Shown piece by piece: positions 43,385-52,045 of a stretch of DNA of 64,000 nt (position 1 is the stretch's first letter; every line of letters begins with the position of its first letter). The notes under the pieces are model-generated. The model saw nothing but the letters and a program-made list of their open reading frames with translations. It had not been told where the DNA came from and made no database searches. A program made the position numbers and the translations under genes. This stretch comes from Nocardia paucivorans NBRC 100373 (GTDB taxonomy: Bacteria; Actinomycetota; Actinomycetes; Mycobacteriales; Mycobacteriaceae): NCBI RefSeq assembly GCF_000308675.1, contig NZ_BAGE01000046.1:1-64000 (forward strand), in the 5' to 3' direction.

Positions 43385-44623
43385 TCACCCGCGAGGATAC
43401 GGCCACGGATTGAACCGGCAGCGCTTCCCATCCATCGGCACCACCCCGTGCGGGTCGAGGGTGGCGATCTCGTCGTTGGCGGTGCCGAAGGTCTGCTGCA
43501 TCATCACCGGGGCCAGTCCACCGTCGTTCTCACACGGCTGATGTTGGGAATAACCGATGGCATGGCCCACCTCGTGGTTGACCAGGTACTGCCGATAGGA
43601 GCCGATATCACCGTTGAACGCCAGGGCGCCACGTACCCACCGGGCCTCCGACAGCACCACCCGCGCGAGGTCGGAGTTGTAGCAGGAGGAATCGATGGGG
43701 ATCTCGAAACCACAGAGATTGCGAGTGGTTTGCCGGGAGGTCAGCGAGATGCGGAAATCCGGTTCCCCGCGGTCGATCCGCCGGAAGGCGAACATGCGAT
43801 CGTGCACCCAGCTCTTGGGGTTCGCGAGCGTGGAGTCCACCATTCGGGCGACGGCCTCGTCACCGCCGATCGCCGAGGTGTCGATACCGTTCTCGATCTC
43901 CACGGTATAGCTGAACACGTACTGTTCGCCCACGCCCCGCTGCTCGGTGCCGCCCCGGACCACCCGCCAGGTGCCGGCTCCCGTTTCGGCGAAGGCGCCG
44001 CCTTCGGGAAGCGCGCCGGTCGGCAGGTCGGCGGGGAACTCGCCGTCGCCCGGCGGAGCGCCGATGATCCCCGCGCGCGACGGCGGAGCGCCGAGGGTGC
44101 CGAGCGCCGGCTCCCGGGCGTCCAACCGGGGCTCCGGGCCGGTGCGAACGGCATCGGCGATGACGAACACGGTCAGGACGAATAGCAGCGGTAGCGCGTA
44201 GGCGCGCCACCCGTAGGTGGCGACGAAGCTGCGAAGCCGGCCCGGTTTGGCGTGCCGGGTGGGTGGATAGGGCACCTCGATGGTCGGGTCCCATTCGGCG
44301 CGCAGGGGTCGACGGTCGGGCTCGGCCGGTAGGTGTTTCGCCGGTGCATCCGGTTCTCGCGTCGCGCCGTCGGCCGCGGCGGTATCCGGGGCATCGGTAT
44401 CCGGGACATCCGGGTCGGTGGGCTCGTCGCCGCCTCGGTCGGCCGGGAGATCATCGCCGGCCTCGGCGCGGGCAGGGTCGAAGTCGGGCGGGCGGTGCGC
44501 ATTGCGCTCCTCCCCGGAGGCGCGGTGCGCATTGCGCTCCTCCCCGGAGGCGCGGTGCGCATTGCGCTCCTCCCCGGAGGCACTGCGGCTACCGCCGGCG
44601 ATCCTGTCCGGTCGGTCGGTCAC
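43385..44623 (-). CDS. DUF3152 membrane-anchored zinc metalloprotease-like protein
   Basis: 412 residues. A disordered acidic N-terminus (~1-125) starts with three copies of a GEERNAHRAS unit. One membrane helix (AYALPLLFVLTVFVIADAV) follows, then an extracytoplasmic domain. The metal motif NHEVGHAIGYSQHQPC fits the metzincin-like HExGHxxGxxH pattern, so this is probably an active secreted-side protease of unknown substrate. Cys in LCGFEIP, SSCYNSD, PCEND and KRCRF may form disulfides. Confidence 0.83.
   Translation of the reverse strand: MTDRPDRIAGGSRSASGEERNAHRASGEERNAHRASGEERNAHRPPDFDPARAEAGDDLPADRGGDEPTDPDVPDTDAPDTAAADGATREPDAPAKHLPAEPDRRPLRAEWDPTIEVPYPPTRHAKPGRLRSFVATYGWRAYALPLLFVLTVFVIADAVRTGPEPRLDAREPALGTLGAPPSRAGIIGAPPGDGEFPADLPTGALPEGGAFAETGAGTWRVVRGGTEQRGVGEQYVFSYTVEIENGIDTSAIGGDEAVARMVDSTLANPKSWVHDRMFAFRRIDRGEPDFRISLTSRQTTRNLCGFEIPIDSSCYNSDLARVVLSEARWVRGALAFNGDIGSYRQYLVNHEVGHAIGYSQHQPCENDGGLAPVMMQQTFGTANDEIATLDPHGVVPMDGKRCRFNPWPYPRG
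44493..44582. repeat. Three tandem 30-bp repeats at the 5' end of the DUF3152 gene
   Basis: Units 44493-44522, 44523-44552 and 44553-44582 are identical except for the last base of the third. In frame they encode a ten-residue unit. Each contains the inverted repeat CCTCC-CC-GGAGG. Confidence 0.92.
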
Positions 44624-44825
44624 CTCACCAGGCTCTCATAACGCCCCCCACCGGCGAGCAGGTGCTATATCGAGCGGGCGAAGGTCTGTGACCGAACCGA
44701 GTTATACACCGTCGAGTCGGACCGGATCCCCCACCCGGGTCGGCAACGGCCGCTCAGGCGAGTATGGTGCTCGAAAGACCCGGTACACACCCCTTCTGCC
44801 GGGGAAGCGACTGGGAGATCCGATT

Positions 44826-45491
44826 ATGACCGACCTCGTGGACCGGATGACGTCCCGGCGTACGCCATCCGCAGCCGTACCCGCCCCCAAACGGGGAACC
44901 CGCCTGCCGCGTGACGAACGACGGCAACAGCTACTGGCCGCGGCCAGTGAGGTTTTCGTGCTCCGTGGCTACCACGCCGCCGGAATGGACGAGATCTCGC
45001 AGTGCGCCGGGGTGAGCAAGCCGGTGCTCTACCAGCACTTCACCAGCAAGCTGGAGCTGTATCTGGCCGTCCTACAGAACTATGTCGACATGTTGGTGTC
45101 CAGTGTGCGCCAAGCGCTGCGATCCACCACCGACAACCGGCAGCGCGTACGTGCCGCCGTGCAGGCGTACTTCGATTTCGTCGACAACGAGATGCAGGGC
45201 TTCCGGCTCGTCTTCGAATCCGACCTCACCAACGAACCGCAGGTGCAGCGCCGGGTGGAACAGGCCACCGAGGCCTGCGTCGACGCCGTCTACGACCTGG
45301 TTGCCCACGATTCCGGTCTCGATCCGTATCGGGCCCGCATCCTCGCCGTGGGCCTGGTCGGCGCGAGTCAGTTCACCGCCCGCTACTGGCTCGAGGCCGA
45401 TCGTCCCATCCCCAAGGACGACGCCGTGGACACCACGGTCGCTCTGGCCTGGGGCGGTCTCTCCCACGTCCCCCTGCACCCGATCGACTGA
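44826..45491 (+). CDS. TetR-family transcriptional regulator
   Basis: 221 residues. The TetR helix-turn-helix is clear: RRQQLLAAASEVFVLRGYHA, GMDEISQCAGVSKPVLYQHF, then SKLELYLAVL. The ligand domain is close to that of the M. tuberculosis protein at the same place (Rv3208, from memory). GGGAG lies 9 nt before the ATG at 44826; an in-frame ATG at 44847 is an alternative. Effector and targets are unknown. Confidence 0.88.
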   Translation: MTDLVDRMTSRRTPSAAVPAPKRGTRLPRDERRQQLLAAASEVFVLRGYHAAGMDEISQCAGVSKPVLYQHFTSKLELYLAVLQNYVDMLVSSVRQALRSTTDNRQRVRAAVQAYFDFVDNEMQGFRLVFESDLTNEPQVQRRVEQATEACVDAVYDLVAHDSGLDPYRARILAVGLVGASQFTARYWLEADRPIPKDDAVDTTVALAWGGLSHVPLHPID

Positions 45492-45567
45492 GTCCGATTC
45501 CGTCGGCAGGCGGCAGGTGCGATCATCCGCCCCCTCCGAAAGCAACCCCGTGAAGGGTTGTCATCGA

Positions 45568-45661
45568 GGTTCGCGGTCCGTCTCGTATCTCCGCCCCCGA
45601 AGCGCCGTGCCCAAGGCACGAGTCCCGGGGCGGAGATACCGGGCCCGAAGGGCCGCGAACC
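45568..45661. terminator. Three-tier nested hairpin between tetR and the DUF3107 gene
   Basis: Outer arms GGTTCGCGG/CCGCGAACC are at 45568-45576 and 45653-45661. Middle 12-bp arms are at 45586-45597 and 45627-45638, and the inner hairpin CGTGCC/GGCACG is at 45606-45611 and 45615-45620. It lies between convergent genes, so a bidirectional terminator is likely. The elaborate nested shape also recalls REP-like or mobile palindromic elements. Confidence 0.6.
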
Positions 45662-45684
45662 GCCCGCGCGGAGCGCGGGCCGAA

Positions 45685-45912
45685 TCACACGGCCGCGAAT
45701 CCCACTCGGCCGGCGGTTGCGGTACCGATTTCCACGTAGGCGACCTTGGCGGCCTGGATCAGAAACTTGCGGCCCTTGTCGTCGGTCAGCGAGACAACGC
45801 CACTCGCGTTGCCCAGCGCCTCGGATACCAGCGCCTCGACCTCTTCGGGGCTCTGCGAACTGGTGATGACGAGTTCGCGCGGGCTATCCGAAATACCGAT
45901 CTTGACCTCCAC
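45685..45912 (-). CDS. DUF3107 small protein (TB9.4-like)
   Basis: 75 residues (EVKIGISDSPRELVITSSQ, DDKGRKFLIQAAKVAYVEIG, GRVGFAAV). It is a conserved actinobacterial small protein of unknown function. The GTG at 45910-45912 was chosen because GGAGG ends 6 nt upstream; a TTG two codons earlier would abut the Shine-Dalgarno. Confidence 0.85.
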   Translation of the reverse strand: MEVKIGISDSPRELVITSSQSPEEVEALVSEALGNASGVVSLTDDKGRKFLIQAAKVAYVEIGTATAGRVGFAAV

Positions 45913-46024
45913 GGCCAACCTCCGAACCTAGTACCTGTGTTGTCCCTGCCAGGCTAGTGCAGCGGTGTCCCCGGGGCGTACACGGTGCACTGCGCTGTGG
46001 GCGAACATCCGTCGGGGCGGGTGG

Positions 46025-46579
46025 TCAGGATTTCGGCTCGACCAACTGGATCTCGAGTTCGATCTTCACGGTGTCGGAGAGTATTCCGGGCAGTGCGCCG
46101 CCGACACCGAACTCGGTCCGTTTGATGGTTCCCGTCGCGGAGAAACCGGCATGCCGTTCGCCGGTGTCGCCGAAGGATCCGATACCACCCCACTCCACGT
46201 CCAGGGTGACCGGTCGGGTGATCTCGCCGAGGATGGCCGTACCCTCGACCACGAAGGTCTCGGCGACCCGGACGGGGCGATCGGCCCGGAACACCAGGGT
46301 GGGGCGATTGGCGACATCCAGGAAGTCGGCGGCGCGGACATGTGCGTCACGGTCGGCGTTCCCGGTGTCGAACGAGTCGAGATAGATGGTGGCCCCCACG
46401 GTGGCCGCACCGGATTCGTCGACCACGAACTCGGTCTCGAAACGGGAAAATCGCCCGCGGACCTTGGAGATGCCGAGGTGGCGAATGGTGAAGGCCACCG
46501 AGGAGTGGTGGGTGTCCAGGGCCCAGGAACCCGGGCGCAGTACTTGTTCGGTGGTGGCGTTCTCTGATGTCGTCGTCAT
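46025..46579 (-). CDS. YceI-family lipocalin-fold protein
   Basis: 184 residues. The YceI pattern is WALDTHHSSVAFTIRHLGISK, VRGRFSRFE, then HVRAADFLDVANRPTLVF. YceI proteins bind isoprenoid or quinone-like lipids in a beta-barrel. No signal peptide is visible, so it is probably cytosolic. It is divergent from an XRE regulator with a ~100-bp gap, which suggests that regulator controls it. Confidence 0.9.
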   Translation of the reverse strand: MTTTSENATTEQVLRPGSWALDTHHSSVAFTIRHLGISKVRGRFSRFETEFVVDESGAATVGATIYLDSFDTGNADRDAHVRAADFLDVANRPTLVFRADRPVRVAETFVVEGTAILGEITRPVTLDVEWGGIGSFGDTGERHAGFSATGTIKRTEFGVGGALPGILSDTVKIELEIQLVEPKS

Positions 46580-46680
46580 GACATCGACGATTCCCGGACC
46601 GCGGTCCGCTATCCAGACCCGGTTTATCCTGGACCTGGCAGGGCGCGGATATCGGTGCGAGGACCGGGCACCATGGATGC

Positions 46681-47517
46681 ATGGCTTCGAACGCGTTCGC
46701 CGACTATCTCCGCAGGCGCCGCACCGAACTGCTCCCCTCCGATGTCGGCCTGCCCTCGGGTGGCCGCCGGCGCACTCCCGGACTGCGCCGTGAGGAGGTC
46801 GCGGTACGGGCCGGCGTGAGCGCGGACTATCTGGCCCGCCTGGAGCAGGGCCGGGATACGAATCCCTCTGCGGCGGTGGTGGAGGCCTTGGCCGATGCGC
46901 TGTTGCTCGACGACAAGGAGCGCGCCGTATTCGGCTGGCTCGCGCTCACCAGTAGCCATGCCGGTCGGTGTCCGGAATCCCCACCGGCTCCGGATCGGGT
47001 CCCGGAGACCATCGAGACCATTCTCGCCGCCCTCGAACCGAATCCGGCGTTCGTTCTGGGCCGCCGACTCGACGTCCTCGGTTGGAACAATGCCTGGGCG
47101 GATTTCGTCACCCCGCTGGGGATGCTCGACGATCCGGCGGAGGTGAACCTCGCGCACTACACCTACACCCATCCCATGGCGCGGCGGGTGCTGCGGAACT
47201 GGGCCGAGACCGCCGATATCTTCGCCGACGCGCTACGGCGCGCCGCCCTGCGATGGCCGGGTGACGCCGAGCTGCGCCGCACCCTCGAAGCCTTACGCGA
47301 GCATCCGCATTTCGACGGAGACTGGCGACCCCGACGTCCGGGTACGGATATGTCCGGTGTGCTGGGTTTCGATCACCCGGATCACGGTCGGGTCGATGTG
47401 TCCTTCGAGATGATGGAGGCCGATCGGGAACAGACTCTCGTGATCTGGCTCCTCGATCGGGAACAGGCCTCCGCCCCTGCGCTGCGGCTGGTTCGGTCGC
47501 GCGCGGCCGGTGAGTGA
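46681..47517 (+). CDS. XRE-family regulator with MmyB-like ligand domain
   Basis: 278 residues. An N-terminal helix-turn-helix (TPGLRREEVAVRAGVSADYL, ARLEQGRDTNPS) is followed by a PAS-like MmyB domain (PAFVLGRRLDVLGWNNAWA, WAETADIFADALRRAA). MmyB-type proteins bind a fatty-acid-like ligand. It is divergent from the YceI gene. Several overlapping ATGs precede the start; the chosen one keeps the family N-terminus. Confidence 0.85.
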   Translation: MASNAFADYLRRRRTELLPSDVGLPSGGRRRTPGLRREEVAVRAGVSADYLARLEQGRDTNPSAAVVEALADALLLDDKERAVFGWLALTSSHAGRCPESPPAPDRVPETIETILAALEPNPAFVLGRRLDVLGWNNAWADFVTPLGMLDDPAEVNLAHYTYTHPMARRVLRNWAETADIFADALRRAALRWPGDAELRRTLEALREHPHFDGDWRPRRPGTDMSGVLGFDHPDHGRVDVSFEMMEADREQTLVIWLLDREQASAPALRLVRSRAAGE

Positions 47518-47540
47518 CGAGACGACGCCCGACCGATTTC

Positions 47541-48242
47541 CTACAGGCCCAGGACGGCCATGCGCTCGGCGTGCGCGGTCTGCATTCGCTCGAAGAGAGC
47601 GGCAATACCGTTGAGGTCGCCGGTGACGGCGAGAACCAGTTCGGTCAGTTCGTCCCGTTGCGCCATCACGTACTGGGCCTGGGTGATCGCTTCGCCGAGC
47701 AGACGTCGGCCCCACAGGGTGAGCCGGTCCCGCTGGGAACGGCTCGCCGTCACCGCGCGTCGCACCTCGTCGACGACGAACTCCGAATGGTCGGTCTCGG
47801 CCAGGACGTCGCGCACCACCGCGGCCACATCGGGACTGAGGGCTCCGGCGATCTCCCGGTAGAAGTCGGCGGCGATACCGTCACCCACATAGAACTTCAC
47901 CATCGACTCGAGCCAGGTGGAGGGGTCGGTGGAACGGTGGTAGGAGTCCAGGGGCCGTACGAACGGGGCCATGGCGGTGTAGATATCCACCCCTCGTTCG
48001 GTCAAGGCCGCTTCCAACAGTTCGAAGTGCGCCATCTCGGCGGCCGCCATCTTCGCGACCGCGACCTTGCCGTGCAGGGTCGGCGACAGCGCGGCCTCCT
48101 CGGACAACCGGTAGAAGGCGGAGATCTCGCCGTAGGCGAGCACCGCGAACAGGTCGGTGACACCGGGGTGGTCGGCCGGGACGGGCGAAGAGGCCGGTTC
48201 GTTCGGCGTTACACCCAGCGCGGCGGGTGGATGTGCTCCCAT
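47541..48242 (-). CDS. Ferritin-like protein (tRNA-hydroxylase MiaE-like fold)
   Basis: 233 residues, mostly helical. Candidate di-iron ligands lie in AYGEISAFYR, AAAEMAHFELLEAAL and LAETDHSEFVVDEV (ExxH spacing in the second and third). The family is conserved in actinobacteria without a proven substrate. It is convergent with the XRE gene (23-nt gap). Confidence 0.75.
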   Translation of the reverse strand: MGAHPPAALGVTPNEPASSPVPADHPGVTDLFAVLAYGEISAFYRLSEEAALSPTLHGKVAVAKMAAAEMAHFELLEAALTERGVDIYTAMAPFVRPLDSYHRSTDPSTWLESMVKFYVGDGIAADFYREIAGALSPDVAAVVRDVLAETDHSEFVVDEVRRAVTASRSQRDRLTLWGRRLLGEAITQAQYVMAQRDELTELVLAVTGDLNGIAALFERMQTAHAERMAVLGL

Positions 48243-48297
48243 GACAATCCAGCCTAATACCCGGTTCCCGGGGTACTCCGCACACGGCTCGGCGCGG

Positions 48298-48329
48298 CCG
48301 GTCGCCCGGCGGATCCGCCGGGCGACCGG
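48298..48329 (-). terminator. 32-bp perfect palindrome, terminator of the hydrolase gene
   Basis: Arms 48298-48313 and 48314-48329 are perfectly complementary, centred on GGATCC. It begins 1 nt past the stop of the minus-strand hydrolase and lies upstream of the ferritin-like gene. Confidence 0.75.
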
Positions 48330-48330
48330 C

Positions 48331-49407
48331 TCAGGCGGGGGTGGTCAGGAATTTGTCGAGGTAGGTCCAGGTGGTGTTCCGGGCGGTGGTGCCGGTCAGG
48401 ATGCCCAGGTGGCTTCCCGGCGCGGTCTCGTAGTGCACGGCGGCGGCACCGGTGAGGGTCCGGATGCCGGCCCGGACGGAGGCGGCGGGGGTGATGACAT
48501 CGCTCGGTCCACCCACCAACAGCACCGGCGCGGTGACCGCGGACAGCCGGATCTCCCGATCGCCCAACCGCACGACGCCGCGGCCGATGTCGTTGTGCAG
48601 GACCAGTCGCCCCCACAGCTGCCCGTACAGCCGGCCGGGATAGCCGGGCATCTGGGCCATGAACCGGTCGACGGATTCCATTCGGGCCAGGGCCTCGGTG
48701 CGGGCGATATTGCTCGCCACATACCAGGGGCGTTTCACCTCGCGCTCCCAGGCGGTGACCCGGTAGGCGAGCCGCGTCATCCGGGCCGGGATACCGCCGG
48801 CGGCCCGGACGGCGGTGGTGACGCCCATGCCTCCGGTGAGCCGCGCCGCGGCGCGCAGTTGGGGGACTCCCGGCATCGCGTCGTAGTCCAGCGGCGAGCC
48901 GACGGCGGTGATGGAACGGATCGGCAGGTGATGATGGGCGGCGGCGGTGAGCAGGGCCATGGTGCCACCGAGCGACCAGCCGACCAGATCGACCGGCGCC
49001 CCGCCGCGGTCGGTCGAGGTGCGCAGGATCGCCTCGGGGAGGATGTCGTCGATCCAGTCCTCGAAACCCATCCGCCGGTCCGCGAAGGTGATCTCGCCGT
49101 AGTCGACGAGATAGGGCGCGCGGCCGGTGTCCAGCAGGAACCGGGCCAGGCTCTGGTCGGGACGCAGATCGAAACAGCTCGCGGGCGCGGCCAGTGGCGG
49201 CACCAGCAGTACCGCCGAATCGGGTGGTAGGCCCGAGTAGGCGGATTCGGCGGCGACCCCCGGCTCGAAACGGAGCAACCGGCGGTGCGGTTCGTCCCAC
49301 AGCACGGTCGCCGGAGTGGGGTCGGGTGATTGCACTCCGGGTCCGAATGTCAGTGCCCACGCATTACGCGCGGCCAGGGAGACGGTGTCTGCGATACCCA
49401 CGGCCAT
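48331..49407 (-). CDS. Alpha/beta hydrolase, PHA-synthase-like
   Basis: 358 residues. The lipase box VGWSLGGTMALL has Ser as nucleophile, where true PHA synthases have Cys. VLLVPPLAAPASCFDLRPDQ is the PhaC-like N-terminal motif, LVDYGEITFADRRMGFEDWI follows, and the His is in PGSHLGILTG. It is probably an esterase or acyltransferase related to PhaC, not a polymer synthase. The ATG at 49405-49407 is followed directly by family-like sequence; the in-frame upstream part looks unrelated. Confidence 0.82.
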   Translation of the reverse strand: MAVGIADTVSLAARNAWALTFGPGVQSPDPTPATVLWDEPHRRLLRFEPGVAAESAYSGLPPDSAVLLVPPLAAPASCFDLRPDQSLARFLLDTGRAPYLVDYGEITFADRRMGFEDWIDDILPEAILRTSTDRGGAPVDLVGWSLGGTMALLTAAAHHHLPIRSITAVGSPLDYDAMPGVPQLRAAARLTGGMGVTTAVRAAGGIPARMTRLAYRVTAWEREVKRPWYVASNIARTEALARMESVDRFMAQMPGYPGRLYGQLWGRLVLHNDIGRGVVRLGDREIRLSAVTAPVLLVGGPSDVITPAASVRAGIRTLTGAAAVHYETAPGSHLGILTGTTARNTTWTYLDKFLTTPA

Positions 49408-49961
49408 GAATGTCTCATACCCGCGTCTCGGGCAGCGGTCGGGCTCACCCCCGCCCGGCCGTATCGCGACACGGGAGTGAATTCGCGGGTGCGGATCGTT
49501 CGCCTCTCGCGAATGAATCGGATTGGCACACATACCCATACGACAGAGCATGCATATAAAAGGGGAGATTTCCGTCAAAAATACTTCGACAGCTTTTCGG
49601 GGACGGAACAATATCACGCTACAATCGGGACGGACAACGGAAAATGTATCGCCCGATCGAGGCCACAGGGTTGTACCGATACCCGGCCCGCCGGCGCAGT
49701 AAAGACACGACCGGTGTGCCGCGGCGCGTCGGTCGCGGCGAATCGGCTTTCCGATGTCCACGGAAAATGTGCGCGCACCAGATCCGCGTCACCGCGTGCG
49801 CCGAGCCGATGTCTCCTCCAGGCAGTCCCCGATGGGCGGACTCCGCTGACATCAGGCGGCGGCCGGGTGAGTATCGCAGGCGGATCCGTGGTTGTCGTGG
49901 ACCGACCGGTCCGCCCCACGCCTCGTGCGCGTGAAGCGCGATAACGAGGGAAGGCACGAAC
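49408..49961. other. 554-bp gap with an AT-rich core ahead of rhlE
   Basis: Bases about 49505-49660 are clearly AT-richer than the rest of the window. A -10-like TACAAT lies at 49620-49625 without a convincing -35. If that is the promoter, rhlE has a leader of about 330 nt, in keeping with the long regulated leaders of many DEAD-box helicase genes. No gene is supported here. Confidence 0.4.
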
Positions 49962-52019
49962 CTGAGCAAGATCACAGTCGAACAGGAACCGGGTCTGGCG
50001 GACACACTGCTGACAGCCGAACTGGACGAACGACACACCGCCCCGACATTCGCCGAATTGGGCGTCCACGCCGATATCGTGCGTGCGCTCGGTGAAATCG
50101 GCATCGAACATACTTTCGCGATTCAGGAGCTCACCCTACCGCTGGCGCTCGCCGGTGAGGATCTCATCGGCCAGGCCCGCACCGGTATGGGCAAGACCTT
50201 CGGCTTCGGGGTGCCGCTGCTGCACCGGATCACCGCTGCCGATTCCGGCGTCGCGCCCCTGGACGGGACCCCGCGGGCATTGGTCATCGTGCCGACGCGG
50301 GAACTGTGCCTACAGGTCACCCAGGATCTGGAGAACGCAAGCAAATATCTGCGTGGCGGGCAGGGTCCGTTGCGGGTCGTCTCCATCTACGGCGGCCGCC
50401 CCTATGAATCCCAGATCGCGGCGTTGCGCTCCGGCGTCGATGTCGTGGTCGGCACACCCGGACGATTACTGGACCTGGCCGACCAGCAGCATCTGATTCT
50501 CGGCAAGGTCGCCGTCCTGGTGCTGGACGAGGCCGACGAAATGCTCGACCTGGGGTTCCTGCCGGATATCGAACGCATTCTCGGCATGGTCCCGGACGGT
50601 CGGCAGACCATGCTGTTCTCGGCGACCATGCCGGGACCGATCATCACCCTGGCCCGCACATTCCTCACCCGACCCACCCATATCCGGGCGGAGGAACCGC
50701 ACGATTCGGCCGTACACGAGCGCACCGCGCAATTCGTCTACCGGGCGCACGCCCTGGACAAGGGTGAGCTGATCGCCCGAGTGCTGCAGGCCGAGGGCCG
50801 CGGCGCCACCATGATCTTCACCCGCACCAAGCGCACTGCCCAGAAGGTCGCCGACGAACTGGCCGAACGCGGTTTCGCCGTCGGTGCGGTCCACGGCGAC
50901 CTCGGACAGATCGCGCGGGAGAAGGCGCTGGCCAAGTTCCGCAAGGGCACCATCGACGTTCTGGTGGCCACCGATGTCGCCGCACGCGGTATCGATATCG
51001 ACGATGTCACCCATGTGATCAACTACCAGTGCCCGGAGGACGAGAAGACCTACGTCCACCGCATCGGTCGCACCGGCCGGGCCGGACGGACCGGTGTCGC
51101 GGTCACCCTGGTCGACTGGGACGAACTCAACCGTTGGGCGGCCATCGACGCCGCACTGGGGTTGGGCATCCCCGAACCGGTGGAGACCTACTCGCGCTCC
51201 CCGCACCTGTACACCGATCTGGGCATTCCGCAGGACGTCACCGGCTATCTCCGGAAACCGCGGCCCGAACGCGATCCCGAGGCGACCGTCGTCGAACGGC
51301 CGGAACGGACTCCGCGCAAACGCAACCGCAGGCGCACCCGCGGCGGAAAGCCCATCGACCACGCCGACACCGGAGCGGCCTCGACCGACTTCCCGACCAC
51401 CGAGTCCGAGACCGCAGGCGATGACACCACCGGCGGTGACACCACTACCGTGAACACTCCGGACGAGGCGGCCGGCGAGGAGCGTCCGGGCCGACGTCGT
51501 CGGCGGCGCCGCCGTAGGTCGGCCGACGCCGATACCGCGACCGACACACCGGACGAGACCGTGGAAACCCATACCACCGCGGAAGAGACGAACGGCGCCG
51601 AGCCGGCCGCCGAACCCCTCGCGACGGATACCGCCGAAACGAACGACAACCGCCCGGCCCGGCGCCGACGCCGCCGCCGCAAGAGCGCCGATTCGGGGAC
51701 CGACGGCGACACCGGAGCAACCGGTGACATCGCGGCCGACACGGCGCCGAGCACCGCGGAACCGAGCGGGACCGAATCGGCGAAGGCGGGCCGGACGACC
51801 CGCCGGACCCGTTCGACGCACCGGAGGACCGAGCCCGCGACCGCCGAAACGATGTCGACGGCAGGCAGATCGGAAGCGACGGCTGAAGGCCGAAAGACCG
51901 CCGGAGACTCCCCCGCGACCGACACCGACATCGCCGCAGCGCCGCAGCGGGACGAGTCGGCTCCGGCGGGCAACGACTCCGCGACGACGGCGAGCGTGGG
52001 CCACACCGCGTCGGCGTAA
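49962..52019 (+). CDS. rhlE: DEAD-box RNA helicase RhlE with long Arg/Thr-rich tail
   Basis: 685 residues if it starts at CTG 49962. The Q-motif region is TFAELGVHADIV...FAIQELTLPLAL. The other motifs are ARTGMGKTF, VLDEADEMLDLGF, LFSATMPGP, VATDVAARGIDI and HRIGRTGRAGRTG. The last ~270 residues are low complexity, alternating acidic Thr/Asp/Ala stretches with blocks of Arg (RRRRRRRRR), probably for RNA binding. No ATG, GTG or TTG lies between the upstream in-frame stop (49932) and the TTG at 50058, which would cut the conserved Phe of the Q-motif. CTG 49962 has AGGGAAGG 7 nt upstream. Confidence 0.85.
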   Translation: MSKITVEQEPGLADTLLTAELDERHTAPTFAELGVHADIVRALGEIGIEHTFAIQELTLPLALAGEDLIGQARTGMGKTFGFGVPLLHRITAADSGVAPLDGTPRALVIVPTRELCLQVTQDLENASKYLRGGQGPLRVVSIYGGRPYESQIAALRSGVDVVVGTPGRLLDLADQQHLILGKVAVLVLDEADEMLDLGFLPDIERILGMVPDGRQTMLFSATMPGPIITLARTFLTRPTHIRAEEPHDSAVHERTAQFVYRAHALDKGELIARVLQAEGRGATMIFTRTKRTAQKVADELAERGFAVGAVHGDLGQIAREKALAKFRKGTIDVLVATDVAARGIDIDDVTHVINYQCPEDEKTYVHRIGRTGRAGRTGVAVTLVDWDELNRWAAIDAALGLGIPEPVETYSRSPHLYTDLGIPQDVTGYLRKPRPERDPEATVVERPERTPRKRNRRRTRGGKPIDHADTGAASTDFPTTESETAGDDTTGGDTTTVNTPDEAAGEERPGRRRRRRRRRSADADTATDTPDETVETHTTAEETNGAEPAAEPLATDTAETNDNRPARRRRRRRKSADSGTDGDTGATGDIAADTAPSTAEPSGTESAKAGRTTRRTRSTHRRTEPATAETMSTAGRSEATAEGRKTAGDSPATDTDIAAAPQRDESAPAGNDSATTASVGHTASA

Positions 52020-52045
52020 CCAACCGATCCGATACGCTCGCACCC

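Noticed and set aside
44493..44582. CRISPR-like array
   Set aside because: The 30-bp units are directly adjacent without spacers and are in frame inside a coding region.
50058..50060. TTG as the rhlE start
   Set aside because: It would remove the conserved Phe and part of the first helix of the Q-motif and has no Shine-Dalgarno.
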